Below the pieces are notes generated by a model. That model was not told where the DNA came from. It did not search any database and was given only the letters and a program-made list of their open reading frames with translations. The position numbers were made by a program, and so were the translations under genes. A DNA stretch of 64,000 nt from Pseudomonas sp. Bout1 (lineage in GTDB: Bacteria; Pseudomonadota; Gammaproteobacteria; Pseudomonadales; Pseudomonadaceae). The stretch is from the NCBI RefSeq assembly GCF_034314165.1, contig NZ_JAVIWK010000001.1:3921001-3985000 (forward strand), in the 5' to 3' direction. Below, one piece after another: positions 8,573 through 17,179 of the stretch; within the stretch, counting starts at the first letter, position 1; each line of letters begins with the position of its first letter.

Positions 8573-10297
8573 ATGGCGAAAATCACCCTGGCCCAGCAAC
8601 TGGCGACCACCCTTGAACAGGCGGGCATCAAGCGCATCTGGGGCCTGACCGGCGACAGCCTCAACGGCCTGACCGACTCCCTGCGCACCATGGACAGCAT
8701 CGAGTGGATGCATGTACGCCACGAAGAGGTGGCTGCGTTTGCCGCCGGCGCCGAAGCGGCGGCCACCGGCGAACTGACGGTGTGCGCCGGCAGTTGTGGC
8801 CCGGGCAACCTGCACCTGATCAACGGCCTGTTCGACTGCCATCGCAACCATGTGCCGGTGCTGGCCATCGCCGCACAGATCCCCTCCTCCGAGATCGGCC
8901 TGAACTACTTCCAGGAAACCCATCCTCAGGAGCTGTTCAAGGAGTGCAGCCACTTTATCGAGCTGGTGACCAACCCCGAACAGATGCCCCACGTGCTGCA
9001 CCGCGCCATGCGTTCGGCGATCCTCAATCGCGGCGTGGCGGTAGTGGTGATTCCGGGCGATGTGTCGTTGCTGGAAGTGGAAGATAAGTTCAAGCCATGG
9101 CCGGCCCTGCTGGCGCCCCGCACGCTGCCGGCCGAACAGGACCTGCAACGCCTCACCGACATTCTTGAACACAGCGGCAAAGTCACCCTGCTGTGCGGCA
9201 GCGGCTGCGCGGGCGCCCACGATGAAGTCGTGGCCCTGGCCGACGCAATGGGCGCCCCTGTGGTTCACGCCCTGCGCGGCAAGGAGCATGTGGAGTGGGA
9301 CAACCCGTTCGACGTCGGCATGACCGGCCTGATCGGTTTCAGCTCCGGCTACCACGCCATGCTCAACTGCGACACGCTGATCATGCTCGGCACCGACTTC
9401 CCGTATCGCCAGTTCTACCCCACCGACGCGAAGATCATCCAGGTCGACCGCAACCCGCAGGCACTGGGCCGCCGCGCCACGCTGGACCTGGGGATCGCGG
9501 CAGACGTCAGCGAAACCCTCCAGGCGCTGCTGCCGCGCCTGACCCGCAAGACCGATCGCAGCTTCCTCGAAACCTCGCTCAAGCATTACGAGAAAGCGCG
9601 CCAGGGGCTGGATGACCTGGCAGAACCGTCCAAGGCTGGCCGGCCGATTCACCCGCAATACGTTGCACGCCTGCTCAGTGAACTGGCGGACGACGATGCA
9701 ATCTTCACCGCCGACGTTGGCTCGCCTACCGTGTGGGCAGCACGCTACTTGAAGATGAATGGCAAACGCCGGCTGATCGGCTCGTTCAACCACGGCTCGA
9801 TGGCCAATGCCATGCCCCAGGCCATCGGCGCACAAGCAGCGTTCCCGGGGCGGCAGGTTATTTCGATGTCTGGCGACGGTGGCTTTACCATGCTGATGGG
9901 AGACTTCATTACCCTGGCGCAGTTGAATCTGCCGGTGAAACTGGTGGTGTTCAACAACTCATCCCTGGGCTTTGTCGCCATGGAGATGAAAGCTGCAGGC
10001 TACCTGGACACCGGCACCGAGCTGAAAAACCCGGACTTTGCCGCCATGTCCAATGCCATGGGCATCCTCGGGATTCGTGTCGAGCAATCCGAAGACCTGG
10101 AGCCGGCCCTGCGCCGCGCCCTGGCCCACGACGGCCCAGTGCTGGTGGACGTGGTCACCGCCACCCAGGAGCTGGTGATGCCACCGAGCATCAAGCTGGA
10201 ACAGGCCAAGGGCTTCAGCCTGTACATGCTCAAAGCGGTAATGAGCGGGCGCGGTGATGAAGTGATTGAGTTGGCGAAAACCAACTGGCTCAGATAA
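8573..10297 (+). CDS. poxB: Pyruvate dehydrogenase (quinone)
   Basis: This 574-residue ThDP- and FAD-dependent enzyme oxidatively decarboxylates pyruvate to acetate and CO2 and passes electrons to ubiquinone at the membrane. The N-terminal Pyr domain contains the ThDP-activating glutamate ([11 protein letters not shown]), the central FAD-binding domain spans roughly residues 190-330, and the C-terminal PP domain carries the [12 protein letters not shown] metal and pyrophosphate motif. The C-terminal membrane-binding tail is present ([15 protein letters not shown]). The ATG at 8573 follows GGAG at 8563-8566; an upstream in-frame TTG overlaps that site. It converges on the FMN reductase gene with a shared terminator-like element between. 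Confidence 0.92.
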   Translation: MAKITLAQQLATTLEQAGIKRIWGLTGDSLNGLTDSLRTMDSIEWMHVRHEEVAAFAAGAEAAATGELTVCAGSCGPGNLHLINGLFDCHRNHVPVLAIAAQIPSSEIGLNYFQETHPQELFKECSHFIELVTNPEQMPHVLHRAMRSAILNRGVAVVVIPGDVSLLEVEDKFKPWPALLAPRTLPAEQDLQRLTDILEHSGKVTLLCGSGCAGAHDEVVALADAMGAPVVHALRGKEHVEWDNPFDVGMTGLIGFSSGYHAMLNCDTLIMLGTDFPYRQFYPTDAKIIQVDRNPQALGRRATLDLGIAADVSETLQALLPRLTRKTDRSFLETSLKHYEKARQGLDDLAEPSKAGRPIHPQYVARLLSELADDDAIFTADVGSPTVWAARYLKMNGKRRLIGSFNHGSMANAMPQAIGAQAAFPGRQVISMSGDGGFTMLMGDFITLAQLNLPVKLVVFNNSSLGFVAMEMKAAGYLDTGTELKNPDFAAMSNAMGILGIRVEQSEDLEPALRRALAHDGPVLVDVVTATQELVMPPSIKLEQAKGFSLYMLKAVMSGRGDEVIELAKTNWLR

Positions 10298-10307
10298 CCC
10301 CGGCACA

Positions 10308-10409
10308 CTGTAGGAGCGAGTTTGCTCGCGAAAAACCTCAAGACGACGCGGGCTTTCAACTAGCCCGCGTCATCGTTACCGACCTTCGCGAGCACACTCG
10401 CTCCTACAG
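10308..10409. repeat. REPIN enclosing a bidirectional terminator-like hairpin
   Basis: CTGTAGGAGCGAG and its inverted partner flank the element. At its centre lies a 10-bp stem, GACGCGGGCT/AGCCCGCGTC (10345-10371). It sits between two convergent genes and probably ends both transcripts. Confidence 0.8.
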
Positions 10410-10414
10410 TTTAC

Positions 10415-10972
10415 TTATGCGCTTTGTTTTTCCACCCACTTACCGTAGGCATCAATAAACGCCTGCAAAAACGGCCTGGTCTTTTCCGACACCTTGCCCG
10501 ACTCATCGAACACACTGCCCGCGCCACCCAGGTAGGCTTCCGGCTGCTGCATGCACGGCACATCAAGGAACACCAGCGACTGGCGCAAATGGTGGTTGGC
10601 ACCAAACCCGCCAATGGCGCCGGGGGACACGCTGATCACCGCACCTGGCTTGCCACTGAAGACACTTTGGCCGTAAGGGCGCGAACCGACGTCAATCGCG
10701 TTCTTCAATACACCCGGCACGGAACGGTTGTATTCGGGGGTCACAAACAGCACCGCGTCGGATGAACGCACGTGTTGACGGAAAGTACTGTAGGCTGCCG
10801 GCGGTGCAGCACCGTCGATGTCCTCGTTGTAGAGCGGCAAATCGCCAATTTCGACAATGTTCAACTTGAGATTGGCGGGCGCCAACTCGGCCAATGCCAG
10901 GGCGACCTTGCGGTTGATCGACTCTTTTCTCAAGCTGCCGACCAGTACGGCAATCGTGTAGACCTTGCTCAT
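10415..10972 (-). CDS. NADPH-dependent FMN/quinone reductase (ChrR/ArsH-like flavodoxin fold)
   Basis: This 185-residue cytoplasmic flavoprotein has the FMN phosphate loop VGSLRKESINRKVA near residue 12 and the family signature TPEYNRSVPGVLKNAIDVGSRP near 80-100, with a GGFGANHHLR segment after it. The NADPH_dep_FMN_red family includes ChrR/YieF-type quinone reductases that give protection from oxidants and chromate; the actual substrate is unknown here. The ATG at 10972 follows a GGGAAA stretch. It is a single gene, convergent with poxB. Confidence 0.85.
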   Translation of the reverse strand: MSKVYTIAVLVGSLRKESINRKVALALAELAPANLKLNIVEIGDLPLYNEDIDGAAPPAAYSTFRQHVRSSDAVLFVTPEYNRSVPGVLKNAIDVGSRPYGQSVFSGKPGAVISVSPGAIGGFGANHHLRQSLVFLDVPCMQQPEAYLGGAGSVFDESGKVSEKTRPFLQAFIDAYGKWVEKQSA

Positions 10973-11200
10973 TGAGGTTTCCCGGTTTCTGACTTAAGGA
11001 GCTTGTAGTTATAGAGCCTGCGCGGCGTGATCACCAGCCCGTTCTTGCAATCCCCAGGGACCTTTACACCGCAGATGGATTTGTAAGTAATGTCTGAAAA
11101 AGTCAACGAATAGTATTTTTTTTCCATAGGTAAACTACCCCGCTCTCCTACGGTCTACAGAACCGCAAATCGAGTGTTTATCTCCAGAGGTTCTAAGCAG

Positions 11201-11437
11201 ATGGCAGCAGTACTTGTCGGACAGTTCCATGCCAGAGACGCAGAAGGTCGCGTTTATTCGGTGCATGAGTTCCAGGAATCCAACCCGCCCCAAGGCGACC
11301 TGACTGGCTCCGCGCCCACCATTACCTACAAGCTGGCCATTGGCGATCGTGTAGAAAAACTGGATGGCGATGAATTCAGATTGATTCAGTCGGGCACCAT
11401 CATCACCCGCGAATCCGCAACGACCCACGCTTCATAA
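11201..11437 (+). CDS. Small conserved-looking protein, function unknown
   Basis: The 78-residue polar protein has no signal peptide or membrane segment. It reads as a small beta-rich domain (VLVGQFHARDAEGRVYSVHE, then KLAIGDRVEKLDGDEFRLI) with DG turns. The ATG at 11201 follows AGAGG at 11186-11190; an in-frame ATG at 11174 would overlap that site. Codon usage resembles real genes, and it ends five bases before the convergent pseudopilin gene. I do not recognise a family with a known role. Confidence 0.6.
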   Translation: MAAVLVGQFHARDAEGRVYSVHEFQESNPPQGDLTGSAPTITYKLAIGDRVEKLDGDEFRLIQSGTIITRESATTHAS

Positions 11438-11441
11438 GACC

Positions 11442-11870
11442 TTATTCCCCATAGGCGATATCAACATTATCGCCGACGCCTCCCAGTGTCCGGTCCTTGC
11501 CGAACGAGAACAGATCAAAGTGAGTTTTGGCCTGGCTGGGAGGAGAGTGGTATTGGTAGGCCACACCCCAAGGATCAGTCAGCATGTCTTCATCCTTGAG
11601 ATAGGGTCCCCGCCACTGCCCTTCCCCCGCAGGTTTAACCGTCAACACCGCCAGGCCCTCGTCATCGGTAGGATAACGCCCCACATCCTGATGAAACTGC
11701 TCCACCGCCTTGCCTAGCTCATTCAGCTGGACCTTGGCCGTGGCAATTTCCGCTTGGGTCACGTCACCAAAGAGCCGTGGCCCCACCGCAAACGCCAGCA
11801 CGCCGACCACCAGCAGTACCACCAGCAAATCCCACGACGAAAACCCTCGCATCTGTGTTTTACCGAGCAT
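11442..11870 (-). CDS. Orphan type II secretion major pseudopilin-like protein (GspG family)
   Basis: This 142-residue prepilin-like protein has a nine-residue leader ending in Gly, then mature FSSWDLLVVLLVVGVLA, the hydrophobic helix that anchors pseudopilins before cleavage by PilD. The globular part carries the GspG hallmarks DVGRYPTDDEGLAVL, WRGPYLK and DPWG, and a late FSFGKD loop near the calcium site. Mature residue 5 is Asp in place of the usual Glu. No other secretion gene is nearby, so it is either an orphan subunit of a system elsewhere or a pseudopilin with a special role. The ATG at 11870 follows GGGGGAG. Confidence 0.85.
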   Translation of the reverse strand: MLGKTQMRGFSSWDLLVVLLVVGVLAFAVGPRLFGDVTQAEIATAKVQLNELGKAVEQFHQDVGRYPTDDEGLAVLTVKPAGEGQWRGPYLKDEDMLTDPWGVAYQYHSPPSQAKTHFDLFSFGKDRTLGGVGDNVDIAYGE

Positions 11871-11894
11871 CGATCAGGCTCCCCCATGGATCCC

Positions 11895-11992
11895 TTGGTT
11901 GATACGCCCTTTGTATGACCTGTTGGTTGCAGGTACCTGGGACTTGATCGTGCAAGTCTAGTTGGGCCGCTCCCGTGCCGGGTCTTTTTTGC
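11895..11992 (+). ncRNA. Candidate small RNA with intrinsic terminator
   Basis: Between the divergent pseudopilin and LysR genes, the plus strand has three consecutive hairpins: ACCTG/CAGGT (11918-11934), GACTTG/CAAGTC (11941-11958) and CCCG-TGC-CGGG (11972-11982). The last runs into GTCTTTTTT. No upstream plus-strand gene needs this terminator, because the pseudopilin is on the other strand. I infer a short transcript starting near 11880. No known sRNA family is recognised. Confidence 0.35.
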
Positions 11993-12045
11993 GCAGCCTG
12001 GCCTAAGCCATTGAATCCACGTCGCGCTGAACATAGACTCCGGCC

Positions 12046-12939
12046 ATGCGTTTACGTCATATCGAAGTCATTCAAGCGATTTTGCAGACCGGACACCTCG
12101 GCACGGCCGCCGAATGGTTGCAACTGCCTGTGGCCGAAGTGGACGCAACGCTCAAGGATGCCGAGTTGCAACTGGGTTTCATGCTGTTCGCCAGTGTGCG
12201 CGGACGCTTGCAGGCCACGCGTGAGGCGCAGGAGTTGCAGGGCGAAATCGCCCGTCTCTATGCCGCCCTTGAGCCTGTGCAGCGCCTGGCCAGCAGCCTG
12301 AAGCACCACCATGCCCCGCCCTTGCGCGCACTGTGCACCCCGCCGCTGGCCAATCAGTTGTTGCCCCAGGCGATTGCCGTGCTGCGCCGGCGCTTTCAAG
12401 ACGTGCCGTGCAACCTCTCCAGCCACTCCACCCGGGATATCGTCAAAAGCCTGCTGCTTCACGAAGCGGACCTGGGCCTGAGCCTGCACGACCCGCAACA
12501 CCCGCAAATCCACAGCACACAGCTGGCCCACGGCAAACTGCAATTGCTCGCGCCACATGGTTGGCTCAAGCCCCGGCAGAAGTACATTGCGCTGCAGGAG
12601 TTGGCCGGGCAGGCGATGATCGGGCTTGAAGGCCACGACCCACTCAGCCGCCTGCTGGACAGCAAGCTGCAAGCCCTGCACCCGCTGCCGGTGGTGCAAA
12701 CGCGAGTGCAGACGTACCAGATGATGCGCAGCATGGTCGAGGCCGGGGAAGGTTTGGCGATTGTCGACCCGTTCACCGCCACCGGCGCGCGGGCAGCCGG
12801 GCTGGATGCGTGCCCGTTGTCACCACCGATTCCGGTGACCTTGTATGCGTTGACCCTGAAGGACAGCGAGGCATCGCCGGCCTTGAATGCATTGCTGGAG
12901 ATTGTCACCGAAAAGGCCGAAAGCCTGCTCGCGGGCTGA
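12046..12939 (+). CDS. LysR-family transcriptional regulator
   Basis: The 297-residue regulator has an N-terminal winged HTH (LRHIEVIQAILQTGHLGTAA) and an effector-binding domain of the periplasmic-binding type from about residue 95 (LRALCTPPLANQLLPQAI). Lobe strands are visible, such as DLGLSLHD and VEAGEGLAIVDPF. The HTH is somewhat divergent from the typical LysR pattern. The inducer and targets are unknown. Its nearest potential target is the divergent pseudopilin gene, but nothing in the sequence proves this. It ends five bases before the convergent GNAT gene. Confidence 0.85.
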   Translation: MRLRHIEVIQAILQTGHLGTAAEWLQLPVAEVDATLKDAELQLGFMLFASVRGRLQATREAQELQGEIARLYAALEPVQRLASSLKHHHAPPLRALCTPPLANQLLPQAIAVLRRRFQDVPCNLSSHSTRDIVKSLLLHEADLGLSLHDPQHPQIHSTQLAHGKLQLLAPHGWLKPRQKYIALQELAGQAMIGLEGHDPLSRLLDSKLQALHPLPVVQTRVQTYQMMRSMVEAGEGLAIVDPFTATGARAAGLDACPLSPPIPVTLYALTLKDSEASPALNALLEIVTEKAESLLAG

Positions 12940-12944
12940 TCGCT

Positions 12945-13532
12945 TTAGACCGCTTCCAGTTCCGACTTGAACAACCGATACCAGAAAATCGCCACCTCAC
13001 GGGTCTGTGGATCGATCCCGCGATAACGCAGTTGATCGATCCCGCCCATCACATACCCGCAACGCTCATACAGCCGGCAGGCGCCGAGGTTGTTGTTCTG
13101 GGTCTCCAGCATCATCCCCGGGAGGTTCTTCTTGCGGCTCCAGAACTGCGCCACGTCCAGCAACGCCTTGGCCACCCCGTGACGCCGCGCGGGCAATACC
13201 ACCGCCAGTTCATCCACATGGGCAAAGCCGTTCCAGTTGGTGCTGACCACAATGTGCCCCGCGGGCCGGTCATCCAGGTACGCCATGAACACCGCGCTGT
13301 CGGCGGCATCGCGGAAACTGGCAAACTCCTCGGGGTCGATGCCGTAGCATTTGCGGTACGGTACGATCCGCTCAACCGCCCACTGGTCGACGCGCTTGCC
13401 CATTTCCGGCACACCGTAGGCGCTGACCTCAAAGCTGAAGTCGTTACCCCACACGTAGGCGTCAAATCCCTCGTCAGCCACCCGGACACTGAGGCCCGGG
13501 TACTTCGGATTCATTACAGCTTGCATAAACAT
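12945..13532 (-). CDS. GNAT-family N-acetyltransferase
   Basis: The 195-residue cytoplasmic acyltransferase has the GNAT core: a FMAYLDDRPAGHIVVS strand pair, the DELAVVLPARRHGVAKALL acetyl-CoA loop (RRHGVA, the Q/RxxGxG/A motif) near residue 115, and the NNLGACRLYERCGY motif B near residue 150. The ATG at 13532 sits two bases after the ldcA stop (TAA-AC-ATG), so translation is coupled to the lysine decarboxylase gene. The coupling suggests a substrate linked to diamines or lysine, for example N-acetylation of cadaverine. That is an inference from position only. Confidence 0.8.
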   Translation of the reverse strand: MFMQAVMNPKYPGLSVRVADEGFDAYVWGNDFSFEVSAYGVPEMGKRVDQWAVERIVPYRKCYGIDPEEFASFRDAADSAVFMAYLDDRPAGHIVVSTNWNGFAHVDELAVVLPARRHGVAKALLDVAQFWSRKKNLPGMMLETQNNNLGACRLYERCGYVMGGIDQLRYRGIDPQTREVAIFWYRLFKSELEAV

Positions 13533-13534
13533 GT

Positions 13535-15790
13535 TTAACCCTTGATGCAATCGACGGTGTAACAACGACCATTGCCGTCATCTTCGTGTTGCAGCCCATG
13601 AACATCGGCGACAAAGCCCGGGAAACTGCTATCGAACGTCCTGGCAAACGCCAGGTAATCAATGATCGAGCGAGTCGATTCGGTGAAACGCTCCCCCGGC
13701 ATGATCAACGGAATGCCCGGCGGGTAAGGCACCAGCATGACCGCTGCGATGCGTCCTGGCAAAGCGTCGATGGACACCGCCTCGACTTCGCCCTTGACCA
13801 GCAGGTCATAGGCATCGGCCGGCTTCATGGCGATTTGCGGCAGTACCGTGTACATCCGCTTCAGGTGTTTGGCCGTGGCATTGCTGCGATAACAGCTGTG
13901 CAACTGGTCGCACAGGTCCTTCAAACCCAAGCCTTGATACCGCGCAGGCCCTTGCTGGAACACCGATGGCAAACAGCTGGCAAGGCTCACGTTGGCATCA
14001 TAACTGCGCTTGAATTCCAGCAACTCGGTCAGCAGGGTACTCCACTTACCTTTGGTGATGCCCATGGAAAACAGCACGAGGAACGAATACAGCCCGGTTT
14101 TTTCCACCACCAACCCACGCTCCCAAAGGAACTTACTGACCACCGCCGCGGGGATTCCGCACTCACTCAACGCGCCACCGGCGTTCAGGCCGGGCATCAC
14201 CAGGGTGACCTTGATCGGGTCCAGCAGCACATAATCTTCGGCGATTTCGCCAAAGCCATGCCACTCCGCCTGCGGTTGCAGTAACCAGTCCGCGGTCACC
14301 ACCCGGTCAATGCCCGCCACCGACGGCGGCTGCCAGATGGAGAACCACCAGTCTTCGGCCGCAATATGCTGGCGCAGGTTCGCCAGGGCGCGACGAAAGC
14401 TCAGGGCTTCGTCAAACATCTCCTGCAGCAACGAACGCCCCGCCGGGCCTTCCATCATGGCCGACGCCACGTCCAGCGAGGCAATGATGCTGTACTGCGG
14501 CGAGGTGGAAATATGCATCATGAACGCTTCGTTGAAACGGTCGCGGTCCAGCTTGCGTAAGCCACCATCCTGCACATGGATCATCGACGCCTGGCTGAAC
14601 GCCGCCAGCAGCTTGTGCGTGGAGTGCGTAGTGAACACCAACGGGCTCTCGGGCGTGCGCGAGGTGCCCATGCCGTAGCGGCCGGCGAAGAACTCATGAA
14701 ACGCCGCGTACGCGTACCAGGCTTCGTCAAAATGCAGCACCTCGACGCTGTTGCCCAATTGCTGCTTGATCAGCTCGGCGTTGTAGCACAGGCCGTCGTA
14801 GGTGGAATTGGTCACCACCGCCAGCTTGACCTTGGCCGGCCGCCCATGGGTCAGCGGGCTGGCGTCGACCTTGGCGCGGATCGACTCGGGGCTGAACTCG
14901 CTCAGGGGAATCGGCCCGATGATCCCCAGCTCATTGCGCTCCGGGCAAAGGTACAGCGGGATGGCGCCGGTCATGATGATCGAATGCAACACCGACTTGT
15001 GGCAGTTGCGGTCCACCAGCACCAGGTCGTCGCGGCCCACCATGGAGTGCCAGACGATCTTGTTGGCGGTGGACGTGCCATTGATCACGAAGTAGGTGTG
15101 GTCGGCGCCAAAGTTGCGCGCCGCTCGCGCCTCGGCTTCGGCCAGCGGGCCGGTGTGGTCCAGCAGCGAACCCAGTTCCGGCACCGACACCGACAAGTCC
15201 GAACGCAGGGTATTTTCCCCGAAGAACTGATGAAACGCCTGCCCCACCGGGCTCTTGCGATAAGCCACGCCGCCGCCGTGCCCGGGCGTGTGCCAGGAAT
15301 AATTGGAATCCGCCGTGTGCTGCACCAGCGCCTTGAAGAAGGGCGGCAACAGGCCGTCCAGGTAGGCACGCGCCGCACGGGCCACTTGCCGGGCCAGGAA
15401 CGGCACGGTGTCTTCAAACAGGTAAAGAATGCCCCGCAGTTGATTAAGCTCGCTCATGGCGTCGGCCGGGGCGTTTTCCAGGGTGACTTGCTCACCGAGG
15501 GCGAAGATCGGCAGGTTCGGCGCCCGTACCCGCGCCAGGCGGATCAGCTCCACCATGTTTTGCAGCAGGTGGGTATTTTCCCCGGCACCTTCGGCGGCAA
15601 TCAGCATGCAGGCCAGCCCGTGGTGGGTCGAAGCCACCAGGCGGCCCTCGGCGTAGTCCACCGCCGAAAAAATACTAAAGCCCTCCTGTTCCAGCTCCCG
15701 GGCGATACCCCGGACGCGGTCGCCGGCGACAGTGTCGGCCTTGATGTCGCGGTGTACGATCAGAACCGGGAACTTCAGGTCTTTGTACAT
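13535..15790 (-). CDS. ldcA: Lysine decarboxylase (Orn/Lys/Arg decarboxylase family)
   Basis: This 751-residue PLP enzyme converts L-lysine to cadaverine and CO2. The sequence closely follows what I remember of P. aeruginosa LdcA, with the same length and the same start (MYKDLKFPVLIVHRDIKAD). It has an N-terminal wing domain to about residue 130, then the PLP domain with SWHTPGHGGGVAYRKSP, NGTSTANK, HFDEAWYAY and the PLP-lysine motif TTHSTHKLLAAFSQAS. A C-terminal domain contains PYPPGIPLIMPGER. In Pseudomonas this enzyme feeds an arginine-responsive lysine catabolic route. Arginine or ornithine activity cannot be excluded from sequence alone. Confidence 0.9.
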   Translation of the reverse strand: MYKDLKFPVLIVHRDIKADTVAGDRVRGIARELEQEGFSIFSAVDYAEGRLVASTHHGLACMLIAAEGAGENTHLLQNMVELIRLARVRAPNLPIFALGEQVTLENAPADAMSELNQLRGILYLFEDTVPFLARQVARAARAYLDGLLPPFFKALVQHTADSNYSWHTPGHGGGVAYRKSPVGQAFHQFFGENTLRSDLSVSVPELGSLLDHTGPLAEAEARAARNFGADHTYFVINGTSTANKIVWHSMVGRDDLVLVDRNCHKSVLHSIIMTGAIPLYLCPERNELGIIGPIPLSEFSPESIRAKVDASPLTHGRPAKVKLAVVTNSTYDGLCYNAELIKQQLGNSVEVLHFDEAWYAYAAFHEFFAGRYGMGTSRTPESPLVFTTHSTHKLLAAFSQASMIHVQDGGLRKLDRDRFNEAFMMHISTSPQYSIIASLDVASAMMEGPAGRSLLQEMFDEALSFRRALANLRQHIAAEDWWFSIWQPPSVAGIDRVVTADWLLQPQAEWHGFGEIAEDYVLLDPIKVTLVMPGLNAGGALSECGIPAAVVSKFLWERGLVVEKTGLYSFLVLFSMGITKGKWSTLLTELLEFKRSYDANVSLASCLPSVFQQGPARYQGLGLKDLCDQLHSCYRSNATAKHLKRMYTVLPQIAMKPADAYDLLVKGEVEAVSIDALPGRIAAVMLVPYPPGIPLIMPGERFTESTRSIIDYLAFARTFDSSFPGFVADVHGLQHEDDGNGRCYTVDCIKG

Positions 15791-15936
15791 GAGCGCTGGG
15801 TGTCCTGAGGGGTATGCCTCAAGGGTAGAAGCTTGGGGCGGATGTGGCGAATGAAGATGCGCAAATGCTGGCCTATAAAATTTATGGCGCTAGAATTGGC
15901 GCCATTCCACGCCCGCCTCCCTGACACGAGCCCCCC

Positions 15937-17085
15937 ATGAGCTTTGATTTCGACACGATCCACTCCCGCCTCGGCACCGGCAGCACCAAGTGGAGTCGTT
16001 ACCCGCAAGACGTTCTGCCGATGTGGATTGCCGACATGGACATCGCCGCACCACCGGCCGTGCTTCAGGCACTGCACCAGCGCCTGGGCCAGCAGATCCT
16101 CGGCTACAGCGTGGCCTGCGATGGCGTGCGTGAGGCGATCGTCGCCGATCTGTGGGCCAAGTACGCCTGGCGCGTGCAGCCCGATGAGCTGCTGTTTTTG
16201 CCAGGCGTCGAGCCGGGTTTCAACATGGCACTGCACGCGTTTGTGCAGCCCGGGCAACCGGTGGTGTTGCAAACCCCCAACTATCGCCCGATCCGCCTGG
16301 CGCCCGGGCACTGGAACCTGCCGAAGATCGAAGTGCCGTTTGAGTTGAGCGCCGAGGGCGAGTACCTCACGCCGTTGCCTGCCATGCGTGAGGCGCTCAC
16401 CGGCGCCGGTGCCCTGCTGTTGAGCAACCCGCACAACCCGATGGGCAAGGTCTTCCCCCGTGAAGAACTGCTGGCCGTGGCCACCGCCTGCCTGGACCAG
16501 GGCGCGCTGATCGTTTCCGATGAAATCCACGCCGAACTGTGTTTTGACGGCCGTCGGCATATTCCCACCGCGAGCCTCAGCCCCGAGATCGCCCAGCGCA
16601 CCATCACCCTGATGTCGGCCAGCAAGGCGTATAACGTCGCCGGGCTGAAGACCTGCTTTGCGGTGATCCAGAACCCCGCGATTCGCGAGCGCTTCAACAA
16701 CGCCCGCTGCGGCATGGTCGACAGCGTCAGCCCGCTGGGCCTGGAAGCCACGCGTGCCGCCTACAGCGACTGCAGCGACTGGCTTCAAGCGCTGGTGGTT
16801 TACCTGCAAGGCAACCGCGACTACCTGCTGGACGCCGTGCAAACGCGCCTGCCCGGCGTGGTGATGCACGCGCCTCAAGGCACCTACCTGGCCTGGCTCG
16901 ATTGCAGCGCCCTGGGCCTGGACGACCCGCAACGGTTCTTCCTCGAACAGGCCAAAGTCGGCCTCAGCGCCGGCCTGGAATTCGGCGACGACAGCCAGCA
17001 ATTCGTGCGCCTGAACTTCGGCTGCCCAAGGGCCATGCTTGAAGAAGGCATTGCTCGCATGGAACGTAGCCTGCGTCACCGTTAA
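15937..17085 (+). CDS. MalY/PatB-type PLP C-S beta-lyase (cystathionine beta-lyase)
   Basis: The 382-residue fold-type I PLP enzyme opens with the MalY/PatB signature (TKWSRYPQDVLPMWIADMD). It has LLSNPHNPMGKVF near residue 165, SDEIHAEL near 195 and the PLP-lysine motif SASKAYNVAGLK near 228. This subfamily cleaves cystathionine and other cysteine S-conjugates to a thiol, pyruvate and ammonia, so it could also supply sulfur. It stands alone, divergent from ldcA with a 150-bp gap. The ATG at 15937 has no strong Shine-Dalgarno. Confidence 0.88.
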   Translation: MSFDFDTIHSRLGTGSTKWSRYPQDVLPMWIADMDIAAPPAVLQALHQRLGQQILGYSVACDGVREAIVADLWAKYAWRVQPDELLFLPGVEPGFNMALHAFVQPGQPVVLQTPNYRPIRLAPGHWNLPKIEVPFELSAEGEYLTPLPAMREALTGAGALLLSNPHNPMGKVFPREELLAVATACLDQGALIVSDEIHAELCFDGRRHIPTASLSPEIAQRTITLMSASKAYNVAGLKTCFAVIQNPAIRERFNNARCGMVDSVSPLGLEATRAAYSDCSDWLQALVVYLQGNRDYLLDAVQTRLPGVVMHAPQGTYLAWLDCSALGLDDPQRFFLEQAKVGLSAGLEFGDDSQQFVRLNFGCPRAMLEEGIARMERSLRHR

Positions 17086-17122
17086 GGCGCAATTCACAAC
17101 TTTTCGCAACGAGCGCCGAACC

Positions 17123-17168
17123 CCTGCTGTTACTGTTTTTGCCGACTCGCCCTACCGGTAACAGCAGG
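17123..17168 (+). promoter_or_regulatory. Inverted repeat overlapping the ribosome binding site of the 1115-residue protein
   Basis: CCTGCTGTTAC at 17123-17133 is perfectly complementary to GTAACAGCAGG at 17158-17168. The second arm includes the start of the AGGAG ribosome binding site used by the ATG at 17180. As RNA it would form a stem hiding the start; as DNA it could be an operator. Confidence 0.6.
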
Positions 17169-17179
17169 AGTTCCATGGC

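Noticed and set aside
10973..11200. Small open frame near 11088 before the 78-residue gene
   Set aside because: Only seven codons long, with no clear ribosome binding site or conservation argument.
13586..15808. Long plus-strand frames opposite ldcA
   Set aside because: Antisense shadows in high-GC DNA with His/Arg/Gln-rich, domain-free translations.
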